A DNA stretch of 38,356 bases, taken from positions 1-38,356 of IMG/VR virus record IMGVR_UViG_3300019487_000952. One strand, written 5' to 3'. This document shows, one piece after another, positions 15,052-22,736 of the stretch (position 1 is its first letter; each line of letters starts with the position of its first letter). Below the pieces are notes generated by a model, which saw only the letters and a list, made by a program, of their open reading frames with translations, did not search any database and was not told the origin of the DNA. A program made the translations under genes and the position numbers. The stretch is from a virus.

Positions 15052-15563
15052 TCACCGGCCAGATAACCGGCGACGAGCAGCTGATTGAGGCGTTCCGTGC
15101 CATGCCGACGGACGTGCGGCAATCGGTCGCCCGCCGGGTTCTCCGTCTGTCTATCGTCCTGCAGCGCCACGTCAAGGAGCGCAAGCTCAGCGGCCAGGTG
15201 CTGCGTAACCGGACCGGCCGGCTGCGCAGATCGATAACCAGAGAAGTCACTGAGCAGCCCACGGCGATCATTGCCAAGGTCGGGACGAATGTTTCTTATG
15301 CCAGGATCCACGAGTACGGCGGCGTCGTTCGCGCCCACGACGTCTACCCGAAGCACGCCAAAGCCTTGTCGTTCATCTGGCACGGCAAGCGAGTCTTCTT
15401 CGCCCGGGTACACATTCCGCAGATCAAGATGCCGGAACGCTCTTTCCTGCGCAGTTCGCTGCGTGAGCTAAGGGGCCAGATCACGAGCGAGCTGAAAGCT
15501 GAGGTTCATGGAGCGCTGAAATCGACGCTGAGCCGTCAGGCGGCTGCGCTGCGCAAAGGGTGA
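15048..15563 (+). CDS. HK97 gp10-like head closure/tail completion protein
   Basis: Protein of 171 residues; ATG at 15048 overlaps the connector stop. The order EAFRAMPTDVRQSVARRVLR, RNRTGRLRRSITREV (about residues 54-68), VGTNVSYARIHEYGGVV (about 80-96) and PERSFLRSSLRELRGQI (about 127-143) is the well-known gp10-like pattern, in which TGxLRxSI and YAxxxEyG are the marks. The protein helps join head and tail in siphoviruses. The next gene starts by a GTGA overlap. Confidence 0.87.
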   Translation: MITGQITGDEQLIEAFRAMPTDVRQSVARRVLRLSIVLQRHVKERKLSGQVLRNRTGRLRRSITREVTEQPTAIIAKVGTNVSYARIHEYGGVVRAHDVYPKHAKALSFIWHGKRVFFARVHIPQIKMPERSFLRSSLRELRGQITSELKAEVHGALKSTLSRQAAALRKG

Positions 15564-16000
15564 TCGTGGACACCGAGGCCATCTACGCTGCGCTCTTCAA
15601 CCAGCTCAAGGACAACCTGGGGACGCAGATCAAGACCTACAGCCGCAAGCTCAAGGCGGCGGACGAGATCGCGCCGGCGGATCAGCCAGCGCTTTTCCAG
15701 GTGCAGGGCAATCAGGTAGCCAACGCGCAGACGAAACTGCCTAACAAGTGGACGCTGTTCGCCGACCTGTTCCTGTATGTGCATACCGAAGGCACCGACG
15801 CGCAGGCGCCGACGGAGCTGCTCAATCCTCTTCGTGATGCGATCGTTGATGTCATCGAACCAGATACGCCAACGATGGAGCAGACACTCGGCGGATTGGT
15901 TCACAGCTGCCGGATCAACGGCACGCTCGAGATCTTCGACGGGGCGCTGGGCGAGCAGGCGATAGCAGTCATCCCTGTCGAGATCATCGTCACGCCATAA
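15560..16000 (+). CDS. Tail terminator-like protein
   Basis: Protein of 146 residues with a GTG start at 15560 overlapping the previous stop (GTGA). It begins with a helix (DTEAIYAALFNQLKDNL), then a strand series (PALFQVQGNQVA, WTLFADLFLYVHT), helix TELLNPLRDAIVDVIEP and a final GTLEIFDGALGEQAIAVIPVEIIV. That is the layout of phage tail terminator (gpU-like) proteins, and position just before the tube gene agrees. It would cap the tube and bind the head. The assignment rests on order and position more than on exact motifs. Confidence 0.7.
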   Translation: MIVDTEAIYAALFNQLKDNLGTQIKTYSRKLKAADEIAPADQPALFQVQGNQVANAQTKLPNKWTLFADLFLYVHTEGTDAQAPTELLNPLRDAIVDVIEPDTPTMEQTLGGLVHSCRINGTLEIFDGALGEQAIAVIPVEIIVTP

Positions 16001-16059
16001 CCGTTTCTCAACCGCAACCGGGGCCGTAATCCGGTCCCGCTCTTCAAGGAGGCCATGTT

Positions 16060-16818
16060 ATGCAGCACATCTTCGGCTCGGGGATTCTCTGGGGCACGCC
16101 GCTCACTGACGCGAACGGCGTCGCGATCACAAACCCGACTCCGATACAGTTCGGAGTCTTGCAGGACGTATCGGTCGAAGTCTCTGCCGAGAACAAGATG
16201 CTTCACGGGCAAAATCAGTTCCCGATCGACGTCGCCAGAGGCAAGGGCAAGGTCACGTGCAAGGCCAAGAACGCCCTGGTGAACGGCGCACTGATCAACA
16301 GCATCTACTTCGGGCAAACCGTGGTAGCGAACCACACCAAGGACTTCTACGACACCACGGGCACCGCGATTCCTGCGACGCCATTCCAGATCACGATCAC
16401 CCCGCCTGGCGGCGGCACGTTCGGCCAGGATCTCGGAGTTCGGGATCAGACTGGCCGGCAATACACAAGGGTGGCATCGGGGCCGACGACTGGTCAATAC
16501 AGTCTGTCGGGCGCGGTTTACACCTTCGCCGCGGCGGATCAGGGCATCAAGGTATTCATCGACTACCAATACACGGTGACCGAGGCGATAGCCAAGCAGT
16601 CGACGGTACTCAATCTGCCGATGGGCTACGCTCCGGAGTTTCGTGCGGACCTGTCGAACCCGTACAAAGGGAAGCATCTGACCTTGATCCTGTTCAAGTG
16701 CATCGCGAGCAAGCTCGCCATCGCGACAAAGCTCGATGACTTCGCGATTCCTGAGTTCGATTTCGACGCCTTCGCCGATGGGTCGGGCCAGGTGCTGAAG
16801 TGGGCGGTGTCGGAGTGA
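16060..16818 (+). CDS. Major tail tube protein
   Basis: Protein of 252 residues after a strong ribosome site (AAGGAGG at 16045). The sequence is beta-rich, starting IFGSGILWGTPLTDANG, then a segment near FGVLQDVSVEVSAENKMLHG common in tube subunits, an inserted Gly/Thr-rich part (residues about 105-170) and a closing LTLILFKCIASKLAIATKLDDF. It lies between the terminator-like gene and the G/GT chaperone, where the tube gene is expected in siphoviruses. The 59-base gap before it is one of few in this dense region, in line with high expression. Confidence 0.8.
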   Translation: MQHIFGSGILWGTPLTDANGVAITNPTPIQFGVLQDVSVEVSAENKMLHGQNQFPIDVARGKGKVTCKAKNALVNGALINSIYFGQTVVANHTKDFYDTTGTAIPATPFQITITPPGGGTFGQDLGVRDQTGRQYTRVASGPTTGQYSLSGAVYTFAAADQGIKVFIDYQYTVTEAIAKQSTVLNLPMGYAPEFRADLSNPYKGKHLTLILFKCIASKLAIATKLDDFAIPEFDFDAFADGSGQVLKWAVSE

Positions 16819-17207
16819 TCGAGCCAAACGAAAAACTGATCGACGGTTACCGCGTCGTCATGGCGGGAGTCGAATACGTTATCCCGCCATTGACGATCGG
16901 GCAACTGAAGCGCCTGCGCCAGACGATCGACCGTCTCGCGCAGGCAAGAATCGCTGAGGGCAGCGTTGCGTCTCTCTCGGACGAGCTGTTCAACGACTTC
17001 AGCGAGATCATCCGGGAGGCCATGTCGCGCAACTATCGTGGTATCACCATCGATGATGTTCAGGAACTGCTGGACCTGAAGAACATCCAGACAGTAATCG
17101 CGGCCGTGATGGGGATATCGGGTCTCGTGCGCTCGGAGAAACAGCCGGGGGAAACAGTAGCGGCATCTCAGCCGTCGATTGGGATGCCGTCTACGCCCAC
17201 GTCATAA
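16815..17207 (+). CDS. Tail assembly chaperone, short (G-like) form
   Basis: GTG at 16815 overlaps the tube stop (GTGA), chosen over the GTG at 16800 because of this coupling; 130 residues. The fold is helical: GVEYVIPPLTIGQLKRLRQTID, EGSVASLSDELFNDFSEIIREAM, DDVQELLDLKNIQTVIAAVM. It occupies the place of lambda gpG, before the tape measure. The C-terminal 20 residues are low complexity. A second open frame, shifted -1, continues to 17422, so this is the short member of a frameshifted pair. Confidence 0.83.
   Translation: MIEPNEKLIDGYRVVMAGVEYVIPPLTIGQLKRLRQTIDRLAQARIAEGSVASLSDELFNDFSEIIREAMSRNYRGITIDDVQELLDLKNIQTVIAAVMGISGLVRSEKQPGETVAASQPSIGMPSTPTS
17147..17153 (+). other. Candidate -1 ribosomal slippery site (G GGG GAA)
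   Basis: In the G frame the codons are CCG GGG GAA ACA. Slipping back one base keeps GGG on GGG and moves GAA to GGA. A GGGAAAC heptamer lies at 17149-17155, but it is out of phase with the G frame. It is the only strong candidate near the point where the two coding frames change over. Confidence 0.5.
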
Positions 17208-17422
17208 CAATCACCGGTTGGACGTGGGAATACATCGACGATTTTGTAACACTCCCGCGGCTGATCTCTCTTAACGGGTATTGGGCGGATTACCCGCCAG
17301 TGCATGTGCTCGTCGCTGCGTTCCTGGGTCACAAACCGTCGCCGGCGAAGTCTTCAGGCGATCCAGATTCCGATCTAGAGGCTTTCATTGCCGCATCCTC
17401 TGCATTGAACCGTCATGGCTGA
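17153..17422 (+). CDS. T-like extension of the tail chaperone, reached by -1 frameshift
   Basis: The region from 17208 to 17414 has no start-led zero-frame gene, yet the -1 frame is open and protein-like to TGA at 17422. It reads VDWDAVYAHVITITGWTWEY, then a segment with TLPRLISLNGYWADYPPVH and LVAAFLGHK. This W/P/L-rich pattern with the PPxHxLVAAxLG ending is typical of T-type extensions. The full G-T product would be 202 residues. The end overlaps the tape-measure start by 8 bases. In related phages both forms bind the tape measure during tail assembly. Confidence 0.75.
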   Translation, partial: NSSGISAVDWDAVYAHVITITGWTWEYIDDFVTLPRLISLNGYWADYPPVHVLVAAFLGHKPSPAKSSGDPDSDLEAFIAASSALNRHG

Positions 17423-19916
17423 AGAGAACGTACAAGTAAAGTTCGGGGCTGCGTTCGACGAATTGATACGCGGCTTGTCGAACATGACCGGCCAGTTCAG
17501 GTCATCGATCGACGGGATGAAGGGACAGCTCGCGTCACTTCAAGAGGTAGGGGCCGGTGTTCAGCGCGTCTTCCTCGGCGTCACGGCGGTCCTGGCCGGC
17601 GGAGCGGTATTCACCAATGCCGTCCGCGAGACGGAGCGCTTCATCTTCAGCAACATCGAGCTTGCACGCCGTCTCGGGATCAGTGCTGAGGAGGCTGGAT
17701 CGCTCAACGTAGCGCTCGGCGATGCCTTCGTCGACACCGGGAAATTCGAGCAGGCGCAGGCCATGCTCGCTCGCCAACTCAGCACCAATGAAGAGCGATT
17801 CAGAGCGCTTGGCGTCTCCACGCGCGATCAAAACGGCAACTTCCGCAATGCCGTCGACCTGATGCTCGACGTCAACAAGCGTCTTCTGGAGTTCAGAGAG
17901 GGCACTGACCGCAACATCGAGGGCATCAAAATCTACGGGCGCTCCTGGATGGAGATCCAGGACGTGCTGAAGGTCACGCCGCAAAGCATAGAGGCGGCAC
18001 GGCAGAAGATGGAGGCGCTTGGACTGACCATCACACAGCAAGGTGTCCAGAGCACGATGGCCTATAAGAGCGCCCTCAACGACGTGGGAGACGTCGGGCT
18101 GGCGTTGAAGAACGTCATAGGCCAGGCGCTGATGCCTATCCTCGCGAATCTCGGAAACTGGTTCGCGGAAACCGGCCCGACACTCGTATCTGCCTTTCGC
18201 GTCGCCATTGCGGCGATAGTTTCCCTGCTGTGGGGATTAGTGTTTGCGGCCCAGGCGGTACGTGAAGTTCTCTCTGGAGCATTCGAGAATATACGGACAG
18301 CACTGAGCCGTCTCATGTCAGCATTCGTGCTGATCCTCAAGGGAGACTTCACCGGAGCCAAGGACGAGATAGTCGCTGGATTCGTCGACATAATGGATCA
18401 GGGTCAGCTCACCTTCGACCGCATCGTCGAGAGGGCGAGGGCAGCGAGCAAAGCGATCATGGACCTGTGGGATCCTGACTTGACACCCGCATCCCAGGGG
18501 AAAGGAGGAGGCGGCACGAGCGCAGGAGAGGATGTCGCCGCGAAATCGCGCGTGTCCTCTTGGCAGACGCAGTGGGAAGTCATCAAGGCTGCGCAGGGCA
18601 ACGCGCTGCGCGACATGCTGGACGCCGAAAAGAGCTTCTGGACCAACATACTTCGCCGCGAGCAACTGTCGGTCGAAGAGCGTGTACAGGTCTACGTCAA
18701 GCTCGGCAACATCAGGCAGCAGGTACAGAAGCGCGGCATCGACTCTGCCATGATCGAATTGGAGCGAGAAGTAGTCGCGGAGAAGGACGCGACCACTCGC
18801 CAGGTACTGCTCGCAGAGAAGAAGCTCGCTCTGATCGAGAACGTCTATGGCCGGTACAGTTTGGAATACAAGCGGGCTCAGATGGAGATGGATCAGGCGC
18901 ACCAGGCAAGGATAAACGCCGCGATTCAGCGCGAACTGCAAGGAATGTCGGCCCAAGCCAACATCGCAAATCGACGCCTCGAGATAGACCGCCAGCATCT
19001 TCGCAATCAGGAGACGGCCGGACAGATCACCGCCCAGCAGAGGCTTCAGCTCGAATTTAACCTGGAACAGGAGATTTTCAATAACAAACTCGCGGTGCTG
19101 AAGTCTCGCGAGGCGCATTTATCGGCGACGCAGATTGCCGAGCGGCAGGCGCTGCATGCAGAGATCGAGGCGCTAGAAGTTGAGCACATGGGCCGCTCGC
19201 AGCAATTGAACTTCGAGATGCACCAAGCCAACGTACGTTTCTGGCAGGATCTCTTCAGCCCGATCCAGAACGCGATATCTACCACGACGCAAGGTCTGAT
19301 ACTGGGGACAACGACGTGGAGAAAGGCGCTGGAGAATTTCGGCGTTTCAATGCTCGCGAGCTTCATCGATTGGCTCTCGAAGATGCTGTTCCAGTGGCTC
19401 GCTACCCAGCTCGCAATGACGGGAGCCACGGCCGCAGGAGCTGCCACAAGGAGCGGCATAGAAGCGGGTGCCGCAGCGAAGTCGGTGGCGTTGTGGGCGG
19501 CGACGGCTCTCAAGAACATAGCCAATGCGGCCTGGGAGGCCGCAGCTGGTGCCTATAAGGCGATCGTTGGAATCCCATTCATCGGGCCTTTTCTCGCTCC
19601 GATTGCTGCACTGACTGCGGCCGCGGCCGTTGGCAGCTTCGCAAAAAACATTGTGTCTGCCGAGGGCGGATACGACGTTCCGGCTGAGACGATGGCGAAA
19701 TTGCACCCCCGGGAAATGGTACTGCCATCGAACATCGCTGATCCTCTTCGCACCATGATCACATCTGGAGGCATCGACGCCAGACCGCTTAAGGTCGAGA
19801 TCCACGCCGTAGACGCCCGTGGAATTGAGCGTCTCTTGATCCAGAATCCAACTGCCGTCAGGCGTGGCGTGGAGAACATGGTCCGTAACCTTGGCATAGT
19901 CAACGTGCGGACATGA
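17415..19916 (+). CDS. Tail tape measure protein
   Basis: Protein of 833 residues. It begins ENVQVKFGAAFDELIRGLSNM, with hydrophobic segments near 50-70 and 265-285 (IAAIVSLLWGLVFAAQAV). Then come long charged helices (about 395-620) and Ala-rich hydrophobic stretches around 680-760. It ends with GGYDVPAETMAKLHPREMVLP, a common C-terminal signature in tape measures. Such proteins set tail length at roughly 0.15 nm per residue, so a tail near 125 nm would be expected. They also help DNA entry. Position after the chaperones and before DUF2460 fits. Confidence 0.92.
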   Translation: MAEENVQVKFGAAFDELIRGLSNMTGQFRSSIDGMKGQLASLQEVGAGVQRVFLGVTAVLAGGAVFTNAVRETERFIFSNIELARRLGISAEEAGSLNVALGDAFVDTGKFEQAQAMLARQLSTNEERFRALGVSTRDQNGNFRNAVDLMLDVNKRLLEFREGTDRNIEGIKIYGRSWMEIQDVLKVTPQSIEAARQKMEALGLTITQQGVQSTMAYKSALNDVGDVGLALKNVIGQALMPILANLGNWFAETGPTLVSAFRVAIAAIVSLLWGLVFAAQAVREVLSGAFENIRTALSRLMSAFVLILKGDFTGAKDEIVAGFVDIMDQGQLTFDRIVERARAASKAIMDLWDPDLTPASQGKGGGGTSAGEDVAAKSRVSSWQTQWEVIKAAQGNALRDMLDAEKSFWTNILRREQLSVEERVQVYVKLGNIRQQVQKRGIDSAMIELEREVVAEKDATTRQVLLAEKKLALIENVYGRYSLEYKRAQMEMDQAHQARINAAIQRELQGMSAQANIANRRLEIDRQHLRNQETAGQITAQQRLQLEFNLEQEIFNNKLAVLKSREAHLSATQIAERQALHAEIEALEVEHMGRSQQLNFEMHQANVRFWQDLFSPIQNAISTTTQGLILGTTTWRKALENFGVSMLASFIDWLSKMLFQWLATQLAMTGATAAGAATRSGIEAGAAAKSVALWAATALKNIANAAWEAAAGAYKAIVGIPFIGPFLAPIAALTAAAAVGSFAKNIVSAEGGYDVPAETMAKLHPREMVLPSNIADPLRTMITSGGIDARPLKVEIHAVDARGIERLLIQNPTAVRRGVENMVRNLGIVNVRT

Positions 19917-20521
19917 GCAATGCCGTTCTACCGACATTGCCCGGGCTCGAGTGGGAAGTCAGGCAGACGCCGACATTCAGCACGGACGTTCATGCGTCGC
20001 TGTCAGGCAAAGAAGTCGCCTACCAATACATGCAGTACCCGGTGTGGGAGTTCGAAACCAGTTACGAGTTTCTCAGGGCTGGAGCTGAGCTCGAGCTGCA
20101 GACGCTGTGCGGGTTCTTTCTTGTTCACGGCGGCAGGTTCGACACCTGGCTCTATAACAACCCTCGGGACAATGCAGTAACAGATCAGCCGTTCGGGGTT
20201 CGTGACGGGACGACGACAAAGTTCCAGCTCGTAAGGGCATTTGGCGCTGGCGGCTTCAGCTTTACGGAGCCCGTGCAGAACGTCAACGTCATCACCAACG
20301 TCAAGAGCAATGGGGTAACGATCGCGTCTCCGGCTGACTACTCGGTTGACTCCCTTGGAGTGGTCACACTCACTGCCGCTGGGACGCCTGGACACGTTCT
20401 CACGTGGACAGGCAGCTATTACTATCGCTGCCGCTTTCTGCAGGACGCGGCCGAGTTCTCGGAGTTCATGTACCAGCTCTATAAACTCAAGCGCCTGGGT
20501 TTCCGGAGCCAAAAGCTGTGA
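19913..20521 (+). CDS. DUF2460 distal tail-type protein
   Basis: Protein of 202 residues; ATG at 19913 overlaps the tape-measure stop (ATGA). It begins AVLPTLPGLEWEVRQTPTFST, followed by VWEFETSYEFLR, FFLVHGGRFDTWLYNNPRDN and the closing CRFLQDAAEFSEFMYQLYKLK, which are marks of the DUF2460 family. In gene transfer agents and related siphoviruses this protein forms the distal tail ring. The next genes are the hub and peptidase of the same GTA-like baseplate set. Confidence 0.87.
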   Translation: MSNAVLPTLPGLEWEVRQTPTFSTDVHASLSGKEVAYQYMQYPVWEFETSYEFLRAGAELELQTLCGFFLVHGGRFDTWLYNNPRDNAVTDQPFGVRDGTTTKFQLVRAFGAGGFSFTEPVQNVNVITNVKSNGVTIASPADYSVDSLGVVTLTAAGTPGHVLTWTGSYYYRCRFLQDAAEFSEFMYQLYKLKRLGFRSQKL

Positions 20522-22296
20522 AGGCCATGAACGCGGCGCTCGCCGCTCTTGTGCATGGGCAGCGCAAGGCGCTGCTCTTCGATGGGTCGGACGACTTCGT
20601 GACGGTGAGCGTAACTTCGAACCCGGAGCTCGATATCAGGGGCGACGTGACGGTCGAGTTCTGGCTGAATCCTTACTCGACCACCGTGGATCCAGATCCG
20701 CGGCTCGTAATCTGCGGCACGGCATCCAACGCGCTCCCGTACGCGGTGCGATGGAACAAGGCTGGCGCGCGGCCAGTATGGGAGCAATGCGAGGACGCAG
20801 CCACCGTCACGCAATACACTACAGCCGACGGACCGGTGCCAGCCGATAAGGTCGTCTTCCTTTCGGTCGTCAGGAAGGGGACAAAACTGCAGTTCTACAA
20901 GAACGGTCTGCCGCTTGAGGGCGAGAAGACGGTGGGGACCGTCAATCTTGCAGCGGCGCCAACGGTGTTTCGTGCCGGCGCTACCAGCGGTTCGCTTGGC
21001 CGTCTAAACGGGATCATGGACGAGGTCCGAGTCTATGCCAGGGCACTGAGCGCGGACGAGATCGCCCAGCACTACATTGGCCGATTCGAGAACGATGCAC
21101 TGCTGAAGCTGTGGTGGCCCTTTGACGAAGGCACGGGAACGACTGCCTTCGATCTATCGGGAAACAGCAACGACGGGACGCTGACCAACGGGCCAGCCTA
21201 TCAGAGCTTTAATCCCTACCCTGGAATTGAGCGCGGATTCAGGGTAGCTGATCTTCTCACGATGGAACTGGTAGGCGGACTCACGGTGCGCTACTGCTCG
21301 GCCGATATCGACATACTGTCCGGAGGCAATACTTTCAAAGCAGCCCGGGCCGGCGTGGCGCCGATCTGGAAGCGAGGCGGGATACGGCTGCGCACGGGGC
21401 TCGAGGTAGACGAGCTCGACCTGGTCTTTCATCCAACGACGGCCGATCTGCTGAGCGGGCAGCAGTGGTTGCCAGCTGTTCGTGACGGGGTCTTCGACGG
21501 GGCCAAAGTCACGCTGCAACGTGCTTTCATGCCGGCATGGGGCAACGTGTCCGCCGGAACCTTGATCATGTTCACGGGGATCGTCGGAGACATCGAAGCC
21601 GATGGCAGCAACGTCGAGATGAAGGTCCTATCGGACCTGTTCCTGCTGAACATCCAGATACCGCGAAATCTCTACCAACCTGGCTGTTTGCACACACTCT
21701 ACGATAGCGGTTGCGCACTGAGTAAGACTGCCTTCGAGTCTATCAGCACGGCTGCATCTGGCAGCACGCGCAGCCAGATAAACTGCTCGTTGCCGCAGGC
21801 GTCAGGATTTTTCGATCTCGGCACCGTTCTTTTCACGTCCGGCCCGAACAACGGCGTGTCTCGAACCATCAAAAGTTACTCCACCGGGCAGATCATTCTG
21901 ATGAATCCATTGCCGTCGACACCGGGCGTCGGCGACAGTTTCAAGGTCTATCCCGGATGCGACAAGCTGCAAGCCACGTGCGGCATACGCTCGGCGATCG
22001 TTTTCACTCGTAGTGGAAACCTCCTGCTTGCCACAGCCCACGGGCTAAAGAACGACGAGGCCGTATTCCTGGCGAGTACCGGCACGCTTCCAGATCCCCT
22101 TTCTCCAACCACGCGCTACTTCGTGGTCAACGCGAACGCCAACGACTTCCAGGTGGCGCTCACGCTGCGCGGGACACCGATAACGCTGACGTTATTCGGA
22201 ACCGGGACACACACCGTCGCGCAGCATGGGAAGTTCGCAAACATCGTGAATTATCGCGGGTTCCCGTACATCCCTGTGCCGGAGACGGTCCTGTGA
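20518..22296 (+). CDS. DUF2163-type hub protein with a LamG-like domain and an inserted repeat domain
   Basis: GTG at 20518 overlaps the previous stop (GTGA); 592 residues, long for the family. Residues about 15-205 are a concanavalin-like LamG domain (ALLFDGSDDFVTV, VTVEFWLNPYS, GIMDEVRVYARALSADEIAQ HY ending). Residues about 235-485 are the DUF2163 core (TVRYCSADIDIL, VDELDLVFHP, and Cys residues in PGCLHTLYDSGCALSK and YPGCDKLQATC). Between ATC and KFANIVNYRGFPYIP lies an inserted unit of about 80 residues (nt 21979-22230) that also occurs twice in the tip protein. The hub connects tail tube to tip; the LamG part may bind host glycans. Confidence 0.83.
   Translation: MKAMNAALAALVHGQRKALLFDGSDDFVTVSVTSNPELDIRGDVTVEFWLNPYSTTVDPDPRLVICGTASNALPYAVRWNKAGARPVWEQCEDAATVTQYTTADGPVPADKVVFLSVVRKGTKLQFYKNGLPLEGEKTVGTVNLAAAPTVFRAGATSGSLGRLNGIMDEVRVYARALSADEIAQHYIGRFENDALLKLWWPFDEGTGTTAFDLSGNSNDGTLTNGPAYQSFNPYPGIERGFRVADLLTMELVGGLTVRYCSADIDILSGGNTFKAARAGVAPIWKRGGIRLRTGLEVDELDLVFHPTTADLLSGQQWLPAVRDGVFDGAKVTLQRAFMPAWGNVSAGTLIMFTGIVGDIEADGSNVEMKVLSDLFLLNIQIPRNLYQPGCLHTLYDSGCALSKTAFESISTAASGSTRSQINCSLPQASGFFDLGTVLFTSGPNNGVSRTIKSYSTGQIILMNPLPSTPGVGDSFKVYPGCDKLQATCGIRSAIVFTRSGNLLLATAHGLKNDEAVFLASTGTLPDPLSPTTRYFVVNANANDFQVALTLRGTPITLTLFGTGTHTVAQHGKFANIVNYRGFPYIPVPETVL
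21979..22230 (+). repeat. Inserted domain, copy 1 (in the hub protein)
   Basis: Unit of about 80 residues with the pattern LLLATAHGLKNDEAV, TGTLPDPLSPTTRYFVVNA, NDFQVALTLRGTPITL and GTGTHTV. It separates the Cys-rich end of DUF2163 from its terminal NYRGFPYIP box, so it looks inserted. The same pattern occurs at 23248-23487 and 23500-23735. Confidence 0.7.
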
Positions 22297-22736
22297 ATGA
22301 GCGTGAAATTCGGAGCGTCATAGTGGAGGAAGCGCGGACGTGGCTGCGTACGCCGTGGCATCACAGGGCCAGAGTAAAGGGCGCTGGTGTGGACTGTGCA
22401 AACATTCTCTGCGCGGTCTATCACGCGGCCGGTCTGGTGCCAGAGATCAAGCTCCCGCCGTATCCTATCGACTGGCATCTGCACCAGAACGAGCCGACGT
22501 TCCTGCATCACTTGCTTCATTACGCACGTCCCGTAGCTGATGGGCTCCCGGGCGACATAGCCATGTTCAAATACGGGCGCCATGCAGCGCACGGGTCGAT
22601 CGTAGTCGAGTGGCCTGTCGTGATACATGCCTATCGGGACGAGAGGATGGTCGTTCTGACAAACGTGTCGCGCTCTCCGGACTTGGCAAAGCGCTTCGCC
22701 GGATTCTTCCGTGTGAAGGACTTCGATGTTCGGTAA
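22293..22736 (+). CDS. NlpC/P60-type tail-tip peptidase
   Basis: GTG at 22293 overlaps the hub stop (GTGA); 147 residues. Near the start, VEEARTWLRTPWHHRARVKGAGVDCAN carries the family box with the catalytic Cys (in VDCAN, about residue 34). HAAHGSIVVE (about residues 92-101) has the partner His, and VIHAY follows. This Cys/His peptidase cuts peptidoglycan crosslinks at the tail tip so that DNA can pass. It is a fixed part of GTA-like baseplates (DUF2460, DUF2163, NlpC/P60, tip), which is exactly the order here. The tip gene starts inside its last codons. Confidence 0.87.
   Translation: MNEREIRSVIVEEARTWLRTPWHHRARVKGAGVDCANILCAVYHAAGLVPEIKLPPYPIDWHLHQNEPTFLHHLLHYARPVADGLPGDIAMFKYGRHAAHGSIVVEWPVVIHAYRDERMVVLTNVSRSPDLAKRFAGFFRVKDFDVR

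Noticed and set aside
16800-16818. Start of the G-like gene at 16800
   Set aside because: The GTG at 16815 overlaps the tube stop (GTGA), the coupling used by the neighbouring genes.
17149-17155. GGGAAAC heptamer as the slip site of the chaperone
   Set aside because: It is not in phase with the G frame, whose codons are CCG GGG GAA ACA, so tandem slippage on it cannot occur.
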